DNA of 45,767 bases from an uncultured Collinsella sp. (GCA_958412345.1 CATYSO010000019.1:1-45767); one strand, 5' to 3'; shown: positions 7,761 through 17,413, counted from the stretch's first letter. Notes: generated by a model not told the origin, from the sequence alone. Numbers and translations: made by a program.

Positions 7761-9914
7761 TTACTGAACTTTGCTGGCGAACTCGAGGTATTGCATGCGC
7801 TGCAGCTTGTCGATCGTCGAGGCGTAGGGGCTGTCTTCCGATTCCAAGTCGTAGCGCAGCCCGTCGGCACCGAGATAGCCGGCGACATTGATGGTGGGCA
7901 CATCTGACCTTGTCGCAAGCAGGGCCTTTTGGTAATTGGTGAGCGGGGCGCCGATCTTATTAAGGGTAATGGCTGCAATCTCGTTTGCCCCGACGGTGTC
8001 GTAGACGTTGAGCTCGGTATTGCCGGCGATCTCATAGTTAGCCCAGACGAGATATGTCGACTGATAGATACGGAAAGCGTGGCTTGCCGTATCTTCCTGA
8101 GGGTACAGCTCGTCGTTGAGAGTCGTTGCGGCGCTCGGCTGATGGTCGCCAAAAAAGACAAGAACAACCGGTCTGCCGATATTGCGGAGTTCGTTGATAA
8201 AGTACTCGAGGTCCCGGTCAGATGCGTTGATGCAGGTGAGATAGGTGTTGAGCGCGCTATTGGCGCCCTCGCTGGCTCCCTCGACCCAATAGTTTGTCAG
8301 CTCTTCGGCGGGAACGGTGCCATAGTCGTAGCCGCCGTGATTTTGCATCGTGACGTCAAAGATGAACTGCGGCGCTTCGTCGGTTCTAAGCAGGTCGAGT
8401 ATCTTGTCGTAGGTGGCGTAGTCGCATACGCCGGCATGGTAATAGGGCGCACCTTCGAAATCGCCGATTGAAAGAAAGTCTCCAAAGCCCAGCTGCTGAT
8501 AGATCTTATCTCGATGGTAGTTGACGGGGCTTTGCGGGTGCATAGCGGTAGTGGTATACCCAAGCTCTTTAAGGTCCTTTGCCAGGCTGTTGACGCCATT
8601 CATCTGATACAGCTGATAGGGGATTTTGCCTAATCCGACAAAGGCCGTTGTCGCTCCGGTCAAAAATTCGAATTCGGAGTTCGCCGTTCCGCCACCGGCG
8701 ACCGAAGCGAGCATGGTGCCGCGAACAAGTGTGTCGGGAAGCGAGTTGTAGAATGCGGGGCCGGTGTACCCGGCCGTCTGGAGCTGCTCAAAGCACGAAA
8801 GGTCGCTAAAACTCTCGTTCATGACGGCAACAATCGTCGGCTTGATTTCATTGAACTGGGCAACGGCCGCCGCGCGCTGTTCGCTCGAGCCATATGTGCT
8901 GTCGTAGACGGCGGCGAGCTCCTGCTTGATGCTCTGCGCCTCATCGGGCGTATAGTCTTCGGGCTTCTCAATGGGCAACTCGTTGACCATTTCGGTGAAC
9001 GAAGTGATAAAACCCTGAGACGCATACGTGGTGATGGGCTGCCAACGGTCAAATCCAAAATCCAGCGCCTGCTCCAAGTCGATGTTGGAAAAGCCTGAGA
9101 GCCCCACAACGGTCACTAGCAGAAAAGCACAGAGGTTAGCGGCGATAGCGGGGAAGACATGGGTGGGCGTACGGAGCTTTCGCGGTCGGATGAGCGAAAG
9201 AAGCCCCAGGGAAATCTCCAGCAGGGCGAGAGAGGTTACGATTCCGGCGGTAAAGGTAAACTCGTATCCCTCGCTCACTTCCATTGCGGTGCCAAGGGCC
9301 AAGATATCGCTTGGCAGGATGGCTTCGCCTTTAAACGTTATGACGAAGTGCTCGGCAATGCCAAGGATGCAACAGACGACGGGCACGAGGGCCATGACGC
9401 CTCCATGACGCTGTCCCAGCAAATAAAGGGAGAGCAGAACCGTCGCGAGCAGCCCGACGGAAAACCCGAAGGAGTTGGCGGGAATGCGATAGAACGTTTC
9501 GTTGCAGGCAATTTCGAGTGAAACGAACGAGAGCGCTGAAACAGCGGCGATGACAAGGATGTCACGGCAAATACAGGCAACTGTTCCCGTCGCAAGGTCG
9601 GTTTGGTCGATAAGTCCCGAAACCAAGGGCTCGACAAGAAGCATGACGGCGGCAGCACCGAGCGCCGAATAAGAAAGGACCCATAGGGAGCTGCCCTCAT
9701 TTACGAGCAATTGATTCGTAACCCATGCAGCTACCACGCCGAGCGGGATGAGGAGCGTCGCGCACCAAAAGACGCGGGCAATGGGTGGCTTTTCGTTGCG
9801 TTTGATTGAAAAATACACGCGCACGACGACGGCGGCTACGATAAGGACGGCGATGAATATGGGCAGATTGGCCATGTCGCTCGAAGTGATTTCAAGGGGG
9901 ATATCTTCGGTCAT
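7761..9914 (-). CDS. LtaS-like sulfatase-fold membrane phosphoglycerol transferase
   Basis: A 717-residue polytopic membrane protein with an extracellular alkaline-phosphatase-fold domain, the layout of lipoteichoic acid synthase. Hydrophobic segments fall at about 17-36, 46-68, 78-98, 117-137, 150-193, 222-245 and 255-275. The sulfatase domain starts near 355, with the metal ligand Glu367 in MNES, the candidate nucleophile Thr410 in GGGTANSEFE, and the DH pair Asp590-His591 in FFGDHQPS. These positions match the metal and threonine residues of LtaS. The substrate could be a glycerol-phosphate polymer or another phosphoglycolipid. The start ATG 9914 has GAGGA upstream. It is divergent from uvrA and shows no clear terminator before the mrp unit. 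Confidence 0.82.
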   Translation of the reverse strand: MTEDIPLEITSSDMANLPIFIAVLIVAAVVVRVYFSIKRNEKPPIARVFWCATLLIPLGVVAAWVTNQLLVNEGSSLWVLSYSALGAAAVMLLVEPLVSGLIDQTDLATGTVACICRDILVIAAVSALSFVSLEIACNETFYRIPANSFGFSVGLLATVLLSLYLLGQRHGGVMALVPVVCCILGIAEHFVITFKGEAILPSDILALGTAMEVSEGYEFTFTAGIVTSLALLEISLGLLSLIRPRKLRTPTHVFPAIAANLCAFLLVTVVGLSGFSNIDLEQALDFGFDRWQPITTYASQGFITSFTEMVNELPIEKPEDYTPDEAQSIKQELAAVYDSTYGSSEQRAAAVAQFNEIKPTIVAVMNESFSDLSCFEQLQTAGYTGPAFYNSLPDTLVRGTMLASVAGGGTANSEFEFLTGATTAFVGLGKIPYQLYQMNGVNSLAKDLKELGYTTTAMHPQSPVNYHRDKIYQQLGFGDFLSIGDFEGAPYYHAGVCDYATYDKILDLLRTDEAPQFIFDVTMQNHGGYDYGTVPAEELTNYWVEGASEGANSALNTYLTCINASDRDLEYFINELRNIGRPVVLVFFGDHQPSAATTLNDELYPQEDTASHAFRIYQSTYLVWANYEIAGNTELNVYDTVGANEIAAITLNKIGAPLTNYQKALLATRSDVPTINVAGYLGADGLRYDLESEDSPYASTIDKLQRMQYLEFASKVQ

Positions 9915-10032
9915 GGACGTTCCTCTGGTACAGCAAATTAAGTTCAGTATTAGATTACTGTAACCTTTCCACGGCATTTCGAGAAACAAAGCGCCCGATA
10001 CGCAAAGCTAAAGGTCTGCGAATCTTGTATTA

Positions 10033-10046
10033 CGAACATCTGTGCG
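10033..10046 (+). promoter_or_regulatory. Candidate LexA (SOS) box upstream of uvrA
   Basis: CGAACATCTGTGCG matches 12 of 14 positions of the Gram-positive/actinobacterial LexA consensus CGAACRNRYGTTYG, with both half-site cores CGAAC and GTGCG in place. It lies 62 nt before the uvrA start and just upstream of a possible -10 (TAAACT, 10059-10064), so LexA binding would overlap the promoter. No comparable site was found before uvrB or uvrC. Confidence 0.5.
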
Positions 10047-10107
10047 CGTCGAGTGCGCTAAACTCATCGGCAGTATGGTTCGATGCAATAGGAGGCAAGG
10101 AGCTTCC

Positions 10108-12987
10108 ATGTCTGATTCTTCTATCGTTATTCGCGGCGCTCGTGAGCACAACCTCCGTGATATCGATGTTTCCATTCCGCGTGACCAACTCGTGGTCATT
10201 ACCGGTCTTTCTGGCTCGGGCAAGAGTTCGCTGGCATTCGACACTATCTATGCCGAGGGCCAGCGTCGATACGTCGAGAGCCTTTCGAGTTATGCGCGCC
10301 AGTTCTTGGGCCAGATGGACAAACCCGACTTGGATTCAATCGACGGCCTTTCGCCGGCTGTCTCAATTGATCAAAAGACGACATCCAAGAACCCGCGCTC
10401 GACGGTTGGCACCGTAACCGAGATTTATGACTATCTGCGCCTGCTGTTCGCCCGTGTGGGCACCCCGCACTGTCCCGAATGCGGCCGTGTCATTGAGCGT
10501 CAGACGACCGATCAGGTTGCCGACAAGGTCTTGGCGGCGGGGGAGGGCCGCCGCGCGTTTGTGCTGGCACCGGTGGTACGCGGGCGAAAAGGCGAGTACA
10601 CTAAACTGTTTGAGGACCTTCGCGCCGAGGGCTTTAGCCGCGTGCGTGTCGACGGTGAAGTGCGCTCGCTCGACGATCCGATCGATCTGGACAAGAAGTT
10701 CAAGCACGATATCGAGGTCGTGGTCGATCGCATCGTGATTCGCGAGAACTCGCTGGGCCGTATCGCCGAGTCCGTTGAACAGGCGACTGCGCTGGCGCAC
10801 GGCAATGTGAACGTATACTTGCTGCCCGACCGCGACGCTCCCGAGGGGACCGAAGGCGAGTTGCTGGAGTATTCGCTGGCGTTAGCGTGCCCGGAGCATG
10901 GACACTCCATCGATGACCTGCAGCCGCGCGATTTCTCGTTCAACGCGCCCTATGGCGCGTGCCCCGAGTGCGATGGCCTGGGTTTTAAGAAGACGGTCGA
11001 TGCCGAGGCCATAATCGAAGACCCCTCGAAGTCGATCGCCGACGGGGTCTTTGGCAGCCTGTTTGGCAACTCTAACTACTATCCGCAGATTTTCGCTGCG
11101 GTTTGTAAGCACTTCAAGGTGAGCGTCGATACGCCGTGGGAGGATCTGCCTCTGCGGGTGCGTCGCGCGTTTTTAGACGGCATGGGCGACCAGAAGATTT
11201 CGGTCGACTATCAAAAGCTCGATGGGCGCCGCAGCCAGTGGGACACCAAGTTCTCGGGCGTGCGCAATATCCTGTACGAGCGCTATACCGAGACGACGAA
11301 TGAGAACACCAAGGCGCGCTTGGAGAAGTACATCCGCGAGGAGCCGTGCTCGAGTTGCCATGGTGCTCGTCTGCGCCCCGAGATGCTCGCCGTTACCGTA
11401 GGCGGTAAGTCCATTTACGAGGTCTGCTGCCTATCGTGCCGCGAGTCGCTCGAGTTTTTTGAGGGCTTGGAGCTTACCGAGCGCCAACAATTTATCGGCG
11501 GGCGCATCGTTAAGGAAATCCTGGAGCGCCTGCGCTTTCTGGTCGATGTCGGACTCGACTATCTGACCCTCGACCGTGCCTCGGCGACGCTTTCCGGAGG
11601 CGAGGCCCAGCGCATTCGCCTGGCAACGCAGATCGGCGCCGGCCTCATGGGTGTGCTGTATATTTTGGACGAGCCGTCGATCGGCCTCCATCAGCGCGAT
11701 AACGAGCGCCTGATCAAGACGCTTGAGCGCCTACGCGATATCGGCAATACCGTCATCGTCGTCGAGCATGATGAGGATACGATTCGTGCTGCCGACTATG
11801 TGATCGACATGGGCCCCGGTGCGGGCGTGAACGGCGGACACGTGGTCGCCGCGGGAACGCCTGCCGATATCATGGCGTGCCCCGATTCGATGACGGGTGC
11901 CTACCTGACCGGCAAGCGAATGATTCGGGTTCCCGATGAACGCCGCAAGCCCGGTCGCGGCTGCCTTAAGATCACGGGCGCTCGAGCCAACAACCTCAAA
12001 AACGTTACCGCCAAGATCGAGTTTGGTACGCTTACGGTTGTTACCGGCGTGTCGGGATCGGGCAAGAGCTCCCTGGTTACCGACACCATCGCGCCTGCCC
12101 TTACGAATGCCATTCACCGTTCGACGCGTCCTGTGGGCCCGTACAAAAAGCTCGAGGGCATCGAGTGCATCGATAAGGTTATCGATATCGACCAGTCGCC
12201 GATTGGCCGCACGCCGCGTTCCAACCCTGCTACGTACATTGGCCTGTGGGATGATCTTCGCGCGCTGTTTGCGAGTACGCCGGAGTCGAAGGCGCGCGGC
12301 TACTCGCCGGGACGTTTCTCCTTTAACGTGAGCGGCGGTCGCTGCGAAGCATGCAAGGGCGACGGACAAATTAAGATCGAGATGCACTTCCTTCCCGATA
12401 TCTATGTCCCCTGTGAGGTCTGCGGCGGCAAACGCTATAACCGCGAGACGCTTGAGGTCACCTACCGTGGTAAGACCATCTCTGACGTGCTCGACATGAG
12501 CGTCACCGAGGCGCTGGCCTTCTTTGGGAATATCCCGCAGATTAAGCGCAAGCTCCAGACGCTGTACGATGTAGGCTTGGGCTACGTGAGCCTGGGCCAG
12601 CCCGCCACGACGCTCTCGGGCGGCGAGGCGCAGCGTGTGAAGCTCGCCAAGGAACTTCATCGACGCCAGACGGGCAAGACGTTCTATATTTTGGACGAGC
12701 CGACGACCGGCCTTCATTTTGAGGACGTCCGCCAGCTGCTCGATGTGCTGCAGCGCTTGGTCGATGCGGGCAACACGGTGCTGGTGATTGAACACAACCT
12801 TGATGTCATCAAGGTTGCCGACCGCCTGATCGATATGGGCCCCGAGGGCGGTAACGGCGGCGGAACCGTCGTGGTTTCGGGCACACCGGAGCAGGTTGCG
12901 GACTGTCCGCAGAGTTATACGGGCAAGTTTTTGGCGCCGTTGCTCAGGCGTGACCGGGAGCGTCAGGCTCAACTTGATGCTCAATAA
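10108..12987 (+). CDS. uvrA: Excinuclease ABC subunit A
   Basis: DNA-damage sensor ATPase of nucleotide excision repair. The 959-residue protein has two ABC ATPase modules: Walker A GLSGSGKS (33-40) and GVSGSGKS (647-654), each paired with an LSGGEAQR signature and an ILDEP Walker B. The first zinc module is CPEH...CPEC (Cys261, His264, Cys285, Cys288), a Cys-to-His variation; the C-terminal module CEAC...CEVC is canonical. Length is normal for the family. ATG 10108 is supported by AGGAGGCAAGGAG upstream; the frame is open for 22 more codons through the putative SOS box, so the longer form is unlikely. The gene is divergent from the LtaS-like gene and looks monocistronic. Confidence 0.98.
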   Translation: MSDSSIVIRGAREHNLRDIDVSIPRDQLVVITGLSGSGKSSLAFDTIYAEGQRRYVESLSSYARQFLGQMDKPDLDSIDGLSPAVSIDQKTTSKNPRSTVGTVTEIYDYLRLLFARVGTPHCPECGRVIERQTTDQVADKVLAAGEGRRAFVLAPVVRGRKGEYTKLFEDLRAEGFSRVRVDGEVRSLDDPIDLDKKFKHDIEVVVDRIVIRENSLGRIAESVEQATALAHGNVNVYLLPDRDAPEGTEGELLEYSLALACPEHGHSIDDLQPRDFSFNAPYGACPECDGLGFKKTVDAEAIIEDPSKSIADGVFGSLFGNSNYYPQIFAAVCKHFKVSVDTPWEDLPLRVRRAFLDGMGDQKISVDYQKLDGRRSQWDTKFSGVRNILYERYTETTNENTKARLEKYIREEPCSSCHGARLRPEMLAVTVGGKSIYEVCCLSCRESLEFFEGLELTERQQFIGGRIVKEILERLRFLVDVGLDYLTLDRASATLSGGEAQRIRLATQIGAGLMGVLYILDEPSIGLHQRDNERLIKTLERLRDIGNTVIVVEHDEDTIRAADYVIDMGPGAGVNGGHVVAAGTPADIMACPDSMTGAYLTGKRMIRVPDERRKPGRGCLKITGARANNLKNVTAKIEFGTLTVVTGVSGSGKSSLVTDTIAPALTNAIHRSTRPVGPYKKLEGIECIDKVIDIDQSPIGRTPRSNPATYIGLWDDLRALFASTPESKARGYSPGRFSFNVSGGRCEACKGDGQIKIEMHFLPDIYVPCEVCGGKRYNRETLEVTYRGKTISDVLDMSVTEALAFFGNIPQIKRKLQTLYDVGLGYVSLGQPATTLSGGEAQRVKLAKELHRRQTGKTFYILDEPTTGLHFEDVRQLLDVLQRLVDAGNTVLVIEHNLDVIKVADRLIDMGPEGGNGGGTVVVSGTPEQVADCPQSYTGKFLAPLLRRDRERQAQLDAQ

Positions 12988-13007
12988 ATAGGCGATTCAG
13001 TTTATGG

Positions 13008-13038
13008 GCGCCATCGACTCCTTGTGATTCGATGGCGC
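13008..13038 (+). terminator. Hairpin after uvrA
   Basis: A perfect 10-bp stem (13008-13017 with 13029-13038) with an 11-nt loop lies 21 nt after the uvrA stop. Only TTGCTGTG follows, so the U-tract is poor and termination may be partial. Confidence 0.5.
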
Positions 13039-13119
13039 TTGCTGTGTCGAAGTGACGTATGCAGCCGAATTGGACATATACTTAATCCTTGCGTCCGAAT
13101 GCGAGGGAAAGGATATGCC

Positions 13120-13620
13120 ATGGCAAAGGCTGTAAAGACGCCAAAAACCAATGCGATGCGCGAGCTGGAAAGCGCCGGCATTTCCTATGTTCTACATACG
13201 TACGAAGACGATGGTGATGAGTCGGCGGGCCTGGGGGTCGCGATTTCGGAGCAGCTTGGCGAGGAGCCCGGTCAAGGATTTAAGACCTTGGTCTGCGTGA
13301 CGCCGTCCAACGACCACGTCGTGTGCTGCATCCCTGTTGCCGACGAGCTCGATTTAAAGTCCGCCGCGCGTGCCGCGGGGGAGAAGTCCTTGGCCATGAT
13401 GCATGTGAAGGATTTGCTTGCGGCGACTGGCTACGTTCGCGGCGGCTGCAGTCCGGTCGGTATGAAAAAACGCTACCGGACGCTCATTGATGAGACATGT
13501 GTCCTTTGGGATACCATTTTTATTTCGGGAGGCAAGCGTGGTTATCAGCTCGAGCTTGCACCCGATGATTTAATTGCATTTTGCGGGGCGACGGTTGCCG
13601 CGATTACGAGAGAGGACTGA
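13120..13620 (+). CDS. ybaK: YbaK/EbsC-family aminoacyl-tRNA deacylase
   Basis: A 166-residue editing-domain protein, expected to hydrolyse mischarged Cys-tRNA(Pro) in trans. The whole length fits the YbaK/ProX fold, with the conserved RGGCSPVGMKKR segment followed by ISGGKRGYQLELAPDDLI near the C terminus. ATG 13120 is preceded by AAAGGA at about 7 nt. The frame is open upstream but passes through the uvrA terminator. The gene ends 3 nt before the murJ start, so the two are probably transcribed and translated together. The exact mischarged substrate cannot be read from sequence. Confidence 0.9.
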   Translation: MAKAVKTPKTNAMRELESAGISYVLHTYEDDGDESAGLGVAISEQLGEEPGQGFKTLVCVTPSNDHVVCCIPVADELDLKSAARAAGEKSLAMMHVKDLLAATGYVRGGCSPVGMKKRYRTLIDETCVLWDTIFISGGKRGYQLELAPDDLIAFCGATVAAITRED

Positions 13621-13623
13621 GCG

Positions 13624-15306
13624 ATGCCGCAGGAAGAATTGAAGCGCGGAGCTCATTTTGCAAAAGAATCTGCGCCTCAGACACCCTCATCCGAAGCTTC
13701 TTCGTCGCGAGATAACACTGACGACATGGGCTCGTCGGACTACTCCACGGTTGGTCGTTCCGCCGGGCTTATGACTATCCTGACTATCGTGTCTCGCGTC
13801 ACCGGTTTTATCCGCACGTGGGCAATGGCGGCCGCTATCGGCATGTCGCTACTCTCGTCCTCCTATCAGGTCGCCAACAACCTGCCCAATATGCTCTACG
13901 AACTCGTGATGGGCGGCATGCTCGTGACGGCGTTTTTGCCCGTGTACATGGGCGTGAGGCGTGAGCAGGGTCGCGAGGCCTCGAACGAGTACGTGGGCAA
14001 CCTGCTCGGCATTCTGCTTTTGGTGCTGGGTGGCATTTCGTTGCTGGGGACCGTGTTCGCCCCGGGCTTTATCTGGACGCAATCGTTCCTTTCGGGTGAC
14101 GGCGGCAGCATGGATACCGCTGCGTTCATGTTCCGTTTCTTTGCTATCCAGATTTTGTTTTATGGTTTGGGCTCGGTGTTTTCGGGCGTTCTCAACGCGC
14201 ACCGCGACTACTTCTGGTCGACGTTTGCCCCGGTCCTCAACAATGTGATCGTCATTGCGAGCTTTATGGGTTTTGCGCCCGTGTCCGCACAGTTTGGCGA
14301 ACGTGCCGGCATCATCTTGATTGCGGCCGGTACGACCCTCGGTGTTTTTGTTCAGATGGCATGTCAGATCCCCGCGCTTGGCAAGCACGGCGTGCATCCC
14401 CATATCCATATCGACTTTAAGGACCCCGCACTGCGCCAGACGATTGCGCTCGGTATCCCGACGCTGCTCGCCACGGTGTGCATGTTTGTCTCGACTTCTA
14501 TCACCAACGCTGCCGCACTGGTGGTCCAGCCCGAGACTGGTCCTTCCGTCATCGCCTATGCGCGCCTGTGGTACACGCTGCCCTACGCGCTGATTGCCGC
14601 CTCGCTTTCGACGGCGCTCTATACCGAGCTCTCTCACGACGCACAGGAGAAGGATTACGGCAGCGTTCGCACGGGCATTTCGCGTGGCGTCGCCCAGATG
14701 CTGTTCTTCCTGATTCCGTTCGCGCTGTACCTGATTGTCTTCGCGCGTCCGCTCAACATGATCTACTGCGCTGGCAAGTTCGATGAGTCCGGTGTGGCGC
14801 TGGTGTCGGAGTTCCTTATCTACCTGGCACTTTCCCTGCCGCTCTACGGCGTGGTCGTGTTGATGCAGAAGAGCTTCTCTGCCTTGCTCGACATGAAGCC
14901 CTATAGCCGCTATTGCCTGTATTCTGCCATCGGCCAGGCCGGCTCAGTTCTGCTGTTTGGCGTTGTACTGGGCTTCGGTATGCCGGCAATCGCGCTTTCG
15001 TATGTCGTCGACTACGTGATCTTGGTCGGTTGTTCGCTGTGGTGGCTGCGTCGTCGCCTGCGTGGTCTTCAGGTTAAATCTATCCTGCATGGCGGTTTCT
15101 TTGGCCTTTTGCTCGGTGGCCTGGGTGCTGCCGCAGGCGCCGGCGTCATGTGGGCGCTTGAGCACTTTGTCGGGGCACTTGGCGGCTCGATTCTGATTAC
15201 TCTTGGCTACGTTTGCGTTGCGGGTGTCGTCTCGCTTGCTGTTACCTTTGGCCTTGCCGTCGTCCTTAAGATGCCCGAGGTCTCGGCGCTGCTTCGTCGC
15301 AAGTAG
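13624..15306 (+). CDS. murJ: Lipid II flippase MurJ (MVF family)
   Basis: A 560-residue polytopic membrane protein of the MOP/MVF superfamily that moves lipid II across the membrane for peptidoglycan synthesis. A hydrophilic Ser/Asp/Glu-rich N-terminal tail (about 1-45) precedes some fourteen hydrophobic segments beginning at GLMTILTIVSRVTGFIRTW; the conserved NLPNMLYELVMGGML block marks the first helices. The length is in the range for Gram-positive MurJ. It starts 3 nt after the ybaK stop and its own stop abuts the uvrC start. A weak GAGAGGAC ribosome-binding site precedes the ATG. A related polysaccharide flippase is possible, but the N-terminal block is MurJ-like. Confidence 0.88.
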   Translation: MPQEELKRGAHFAKESAPQTPSSEASSSRDNTDDMGSSDYSTVGRSAGLMTILTIVSRVTGFIRTWAMAAAIGMSLLSSSYQVANNLPNMLYELVMGGMLVTAFLPVYMGVRREQGREASNEYVGNLLGILLLVLGGISLLGTVFAPGFIWTQSFLSGDGGSMDTAAFMFRFFAIQILFYGLGSVFSGVLNAHRDYFWSTFAPVLNNVIVIASFMGFAPVSAQFGERAGIILIAAGTTLGVFVQMACQIPALGKHGVHPHIHIDFKDPALRQTIALGIPTLLATVCMFVSTSITNAAALVVQPETGPSVIAYARLWYTLPYALIAASLSTALYTELSHDAQEKDYGSVRTGISRGVAQMLFFLIPFALYLIVFARPLNMIYCAGKFDESGVALVSEFLIYLALSLPLYGVVVLMQKSFSALLDMKPYSRYCLYSAIGQAGSVLLFGVVLGFGMPAIALSYVVDYVILVGCSLWWLRRRLRGLQVKSILHGGFFGLLLGGLGAAAGAGVMWALEHFVGALGGSILITLGYVCVAGVVSLAVTFGLAVVLKMPEVSALLRRK

Positions 15307-17253
15307 GTGCGCGTGGCCGGTCACGACAACATTCCAACGCTTGCCGAGCAGGTTTCGCGCGTTCCCACGCAGCCCGGCTGCTACCTTTGGAAAGACGCCA
15401 AGGGCGATGTCATCTACGTGGGCAAGGCGAAAAACCTGCGCGCCCGTATGCGTCAGTACGTGACGCTGCAGGACGAGCGCCAGAAGATCCCGCTGATGAT
15501 GCAGCTGGTGGCGAGCTTTGACTATATCGTGGTGGAGACCGAGCACGAGGCGTTGGTGCTCGAGCGCAATTTGATTGGTCAGTACCATCCGTACTTTAAC
15601 GTCGACCTCAAGGATGACAAGAGCTACCCCTTTATCGCCATTACAAAGGGTGACCTGTATCCCGCTATCAAATACACGCGTGAGCGTCATAAGCCGGGAA
15701 CGCGCTATTTTGGACCCTATACCGATAGCCGTGCGGCACGAGAGACGATAGATACGCTTCGCAAGGTTATCCCCATTTGTTCCGCATCCTGTGCGGAGTG
15801 GCGTCGTTGTCGCCGTATCGTCGAGTCCCACAAGGGCGAGGAAGACATCGTCAATATGATTTGCGCGCAAAACGGGCGCCCCTGCTTCGACTACCATGTC
15901 GGGCGCGGCCCGGGTGCGTGTGTCGGCGCGATTTCCCCGGCAGACTATGCCAAGAACGTCAAGCGTGTCGAGCGCTTTTTGTCGGGCCATCGCAAGGATG
16001 TCGTCGATGAGCTGACCTCCGAGATGGCGGATGCCGCTGAGGCGCTCGACTTTGAGCGCGCGGCACGCGTCAAACGTCGTTTGGAGGTCATCAGGGGTCT
16101 GGACGATCGTCAGCAAGTCGTTTTTCCCTCCAGTGTCGATATCGATGTCATCGGTTTCTATCGCGAGGAGACCATCTCCGCCGCTTGCGTCTTCGTCGTT
16201 CGCGAGGGCCGAACAGTTCGCACCTGCGAGTTCATTCTCGACAAGGGTCTTGATGTTGACGAGGAAGAGCTCCAGTCGGGCTTTCTTAAGCGCTATTACG
16301 ACGAGACGGCTGATATTCCAGCTGATGTCAACCTTTCCGTCGAGCTTGAGGATGCGGAGGCGCTGGGGGAGTGGCTTGCGGGCAAGCGTGAGCGTTCCTG
16401 CCATCTCCATAGGCCGCAGCGTGGCGAAAAGCACCGTCTGCTCGATATGGCATCCAAAAATGCGCGCCATGCCCTCATGCGCTACATGATGCGAACGGGG
16501 TACGCTGACGACCGCACCAATCAAGCGCTCCTGGAGCTCGAAAGTGCGTTGGCGCTGCCATCGCCGCCGTTGCGTATCGAGTGCTTCGATATCTCTACAC
16601 TGCATGGCACCTTTACGGTCGCCTCGATGGTGGTGTTTACCAACGGGCGCGCCGACAAGGGCCAGTATCGTCGTTTTAAAATCCAGGCCGAATTGGACGA
16701 GGCAAACGACTTCGTGTCGATGTCCGAGGTTTTGGGACGACGCTATGCTCCCGAGCGCATGGCCGACGAGCGCTTTGGCTCGCGCCCCGATTTGCTCGTT
16801 GTCGATGGCGGTAAGCCGCAATTGACCGCTGCGATCAAGCAACTTGAGGCTCTTGGGCTCGATATACCAGTTTGTGGCTTGGCAAAGGCCGATGAGGAGG
16901 TTTTCGTGCCTTGGGACGAGACTCCCGTCGTGCTGCCGACCGGGTCCGCGTCGCTCTATCTAATTAAACAGGTGCGCGATGAATCGCACCGTTTTGCCAT
17001 CACGTTCCATCGCGAATTGCGCGATAAAGCCATGACGGTTTCGGTACTCGATGACGTTCCAGGCGTGGGACCCACCAGAAAACGTGCCCTTTTGCGCCAT
17101 TTTGGCTCGATGAAGCGTTTGCGCGCGGCGAGCGAGCAAGAGATCGCGGAAGTTCGCGGCATACCTGCCGATGTTGCCAAGGCGGTCCACGAGGCGCTCG
17201 TTGCATGGAATGCCGAGCGCGCCGAGGCGGCGGCAAAGCAATCCGAAAACTAA
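15307..17253 (+). CDS. uvrC: Excinuclease ABC subunit C
   Basis: Dual endonuclease of nucleotide excision repair, cutting both sides of the lesion after UvrB loading. The 648-residue protein has the GIY-YIG domain (GCYLWKD...VIYVGKAKNLRAR, about 20-45), a Cys-rich stretch, a UVR motif (about 240-265) that meets UvrB, an RNase H-like endonuclease domain with LLVVDGGKPQL, and C-terminal helix-hairpin-helix motifs around VPGVGPTRKRALL. The start is a GTG directly after the murJ TAG; GTG 15313 is an alternative two codons in. No clear ribosome-binding site is visible, so translation is likely coupled to murJ. Confidence 0.97.
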   Translation: MRVAGHDNIPTLAEQVSRVPTQPGCYLWKDAKGDVIYVGKAKNLRARMRQYVTLQDERQKIPLMMQLVASFDYIVVETEHEALVLERNLIGQYHPYFNVDLKDDKSYPFIAITKGDLYPAIKYTRERHKPGTRYFGPYTDSRAARETIDTLRKVIPICSASCAEWRRCRRIVESHKGEEDIVNMICAQNGRPCFDYHVGRGPGACVGAISPADYAKNVKRVERFLSGHRKDVVDELTSEMADAAEALDFERAARVKRRLEVIRGLDDRQQVVFPSSVDIDVIGFYREETISAACVFVVREGRTVRTCEFILDKGLDVDEEELQSGFLKRYYDETADIPADVNLSVELEDAEALGEWLAGKRERSCHLHRPQRGEKHRLLDMASKNARHALMRYMMRTGYADDRTNQALLELESALALPSPPLRIECFDISTLHGTFTVASMVVFTNGRADKGQYRRFKIQAELDEANDFVSMSEVLGRRYAPERMADERFGSRPDLLVVDGGKPQLTAAIKQLEALGLDIPVCGLAKADEEVFVPWDETPVVLPTGSASLYLIKQVRDESHRFAITFHRELRDKAMTVSVLDDVPGVGPTRKRALLRHFGSMKRLRAASEQEIAEVRGIPADVAKAVHEALVAWNAERAEAAAKQSEN

Positions 17254-17278
17254 ACACGCCTCTAAACAACTGATATAC

Positions 17279-17307
17279 ATGATTGCGTGATTTTCAATCA
17301 TTTATTT
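17279..17307 (+). terminator. Weak terminator-like hairpin after uvrC
   Basis: ATGATTG (17279-17285) pairs with CAATCAT (17295-17301) around a 9-nt loop and is followed by TTATTT. The 7-bp AT-rich stem is weak, but no better uvrC terminator is visible. Confidence 0.35.
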
Positions 17308-17345
17308 CACGGCGATTACCAGCCGATTTCGGGTTTTATTAACGC

Positions 17346-17357
17346 TAAAACGTTTGA
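17346..17357 (+). promoter_or_regulatory. AAAACGTTT-type operator candidate for the nan block
   Basis: TAAAACGTTTGA is an 11-of-12 match to the core of the perfect 14-bp palindrome TTAAAACGTTTTAA upstream of gap (29986-29999). It overlaps the TTGACT hexamer at 17354-17359. Palindromes with a central CG and AAACGTTT arms are typical of LacI-family operators. The regulator is not in this window. Confidence 0.45.
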
Positions 17358-17383
17358 CTAGCCATGGTGAACAACCCTGCTAT
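17354..17383 (+). promoter_or_regulatory. Candidate promoter of the sialic-acid-type block
   Basis: TTGACT (17354-17359) is a good -35. The -10 is poor: TGCTAT (17378-17383) lies at 18 nt and TATCCT (17381-17386) at 21 nt. A weak -10 with an overlapping operator-like palindrome suggests a regulated promoter, but the assignment is tentative. Confidence 0.35.
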
Positions 17384-17413
17384 CCTGCGGGTTGACGAAG
17401 ACTGATATCTCAC

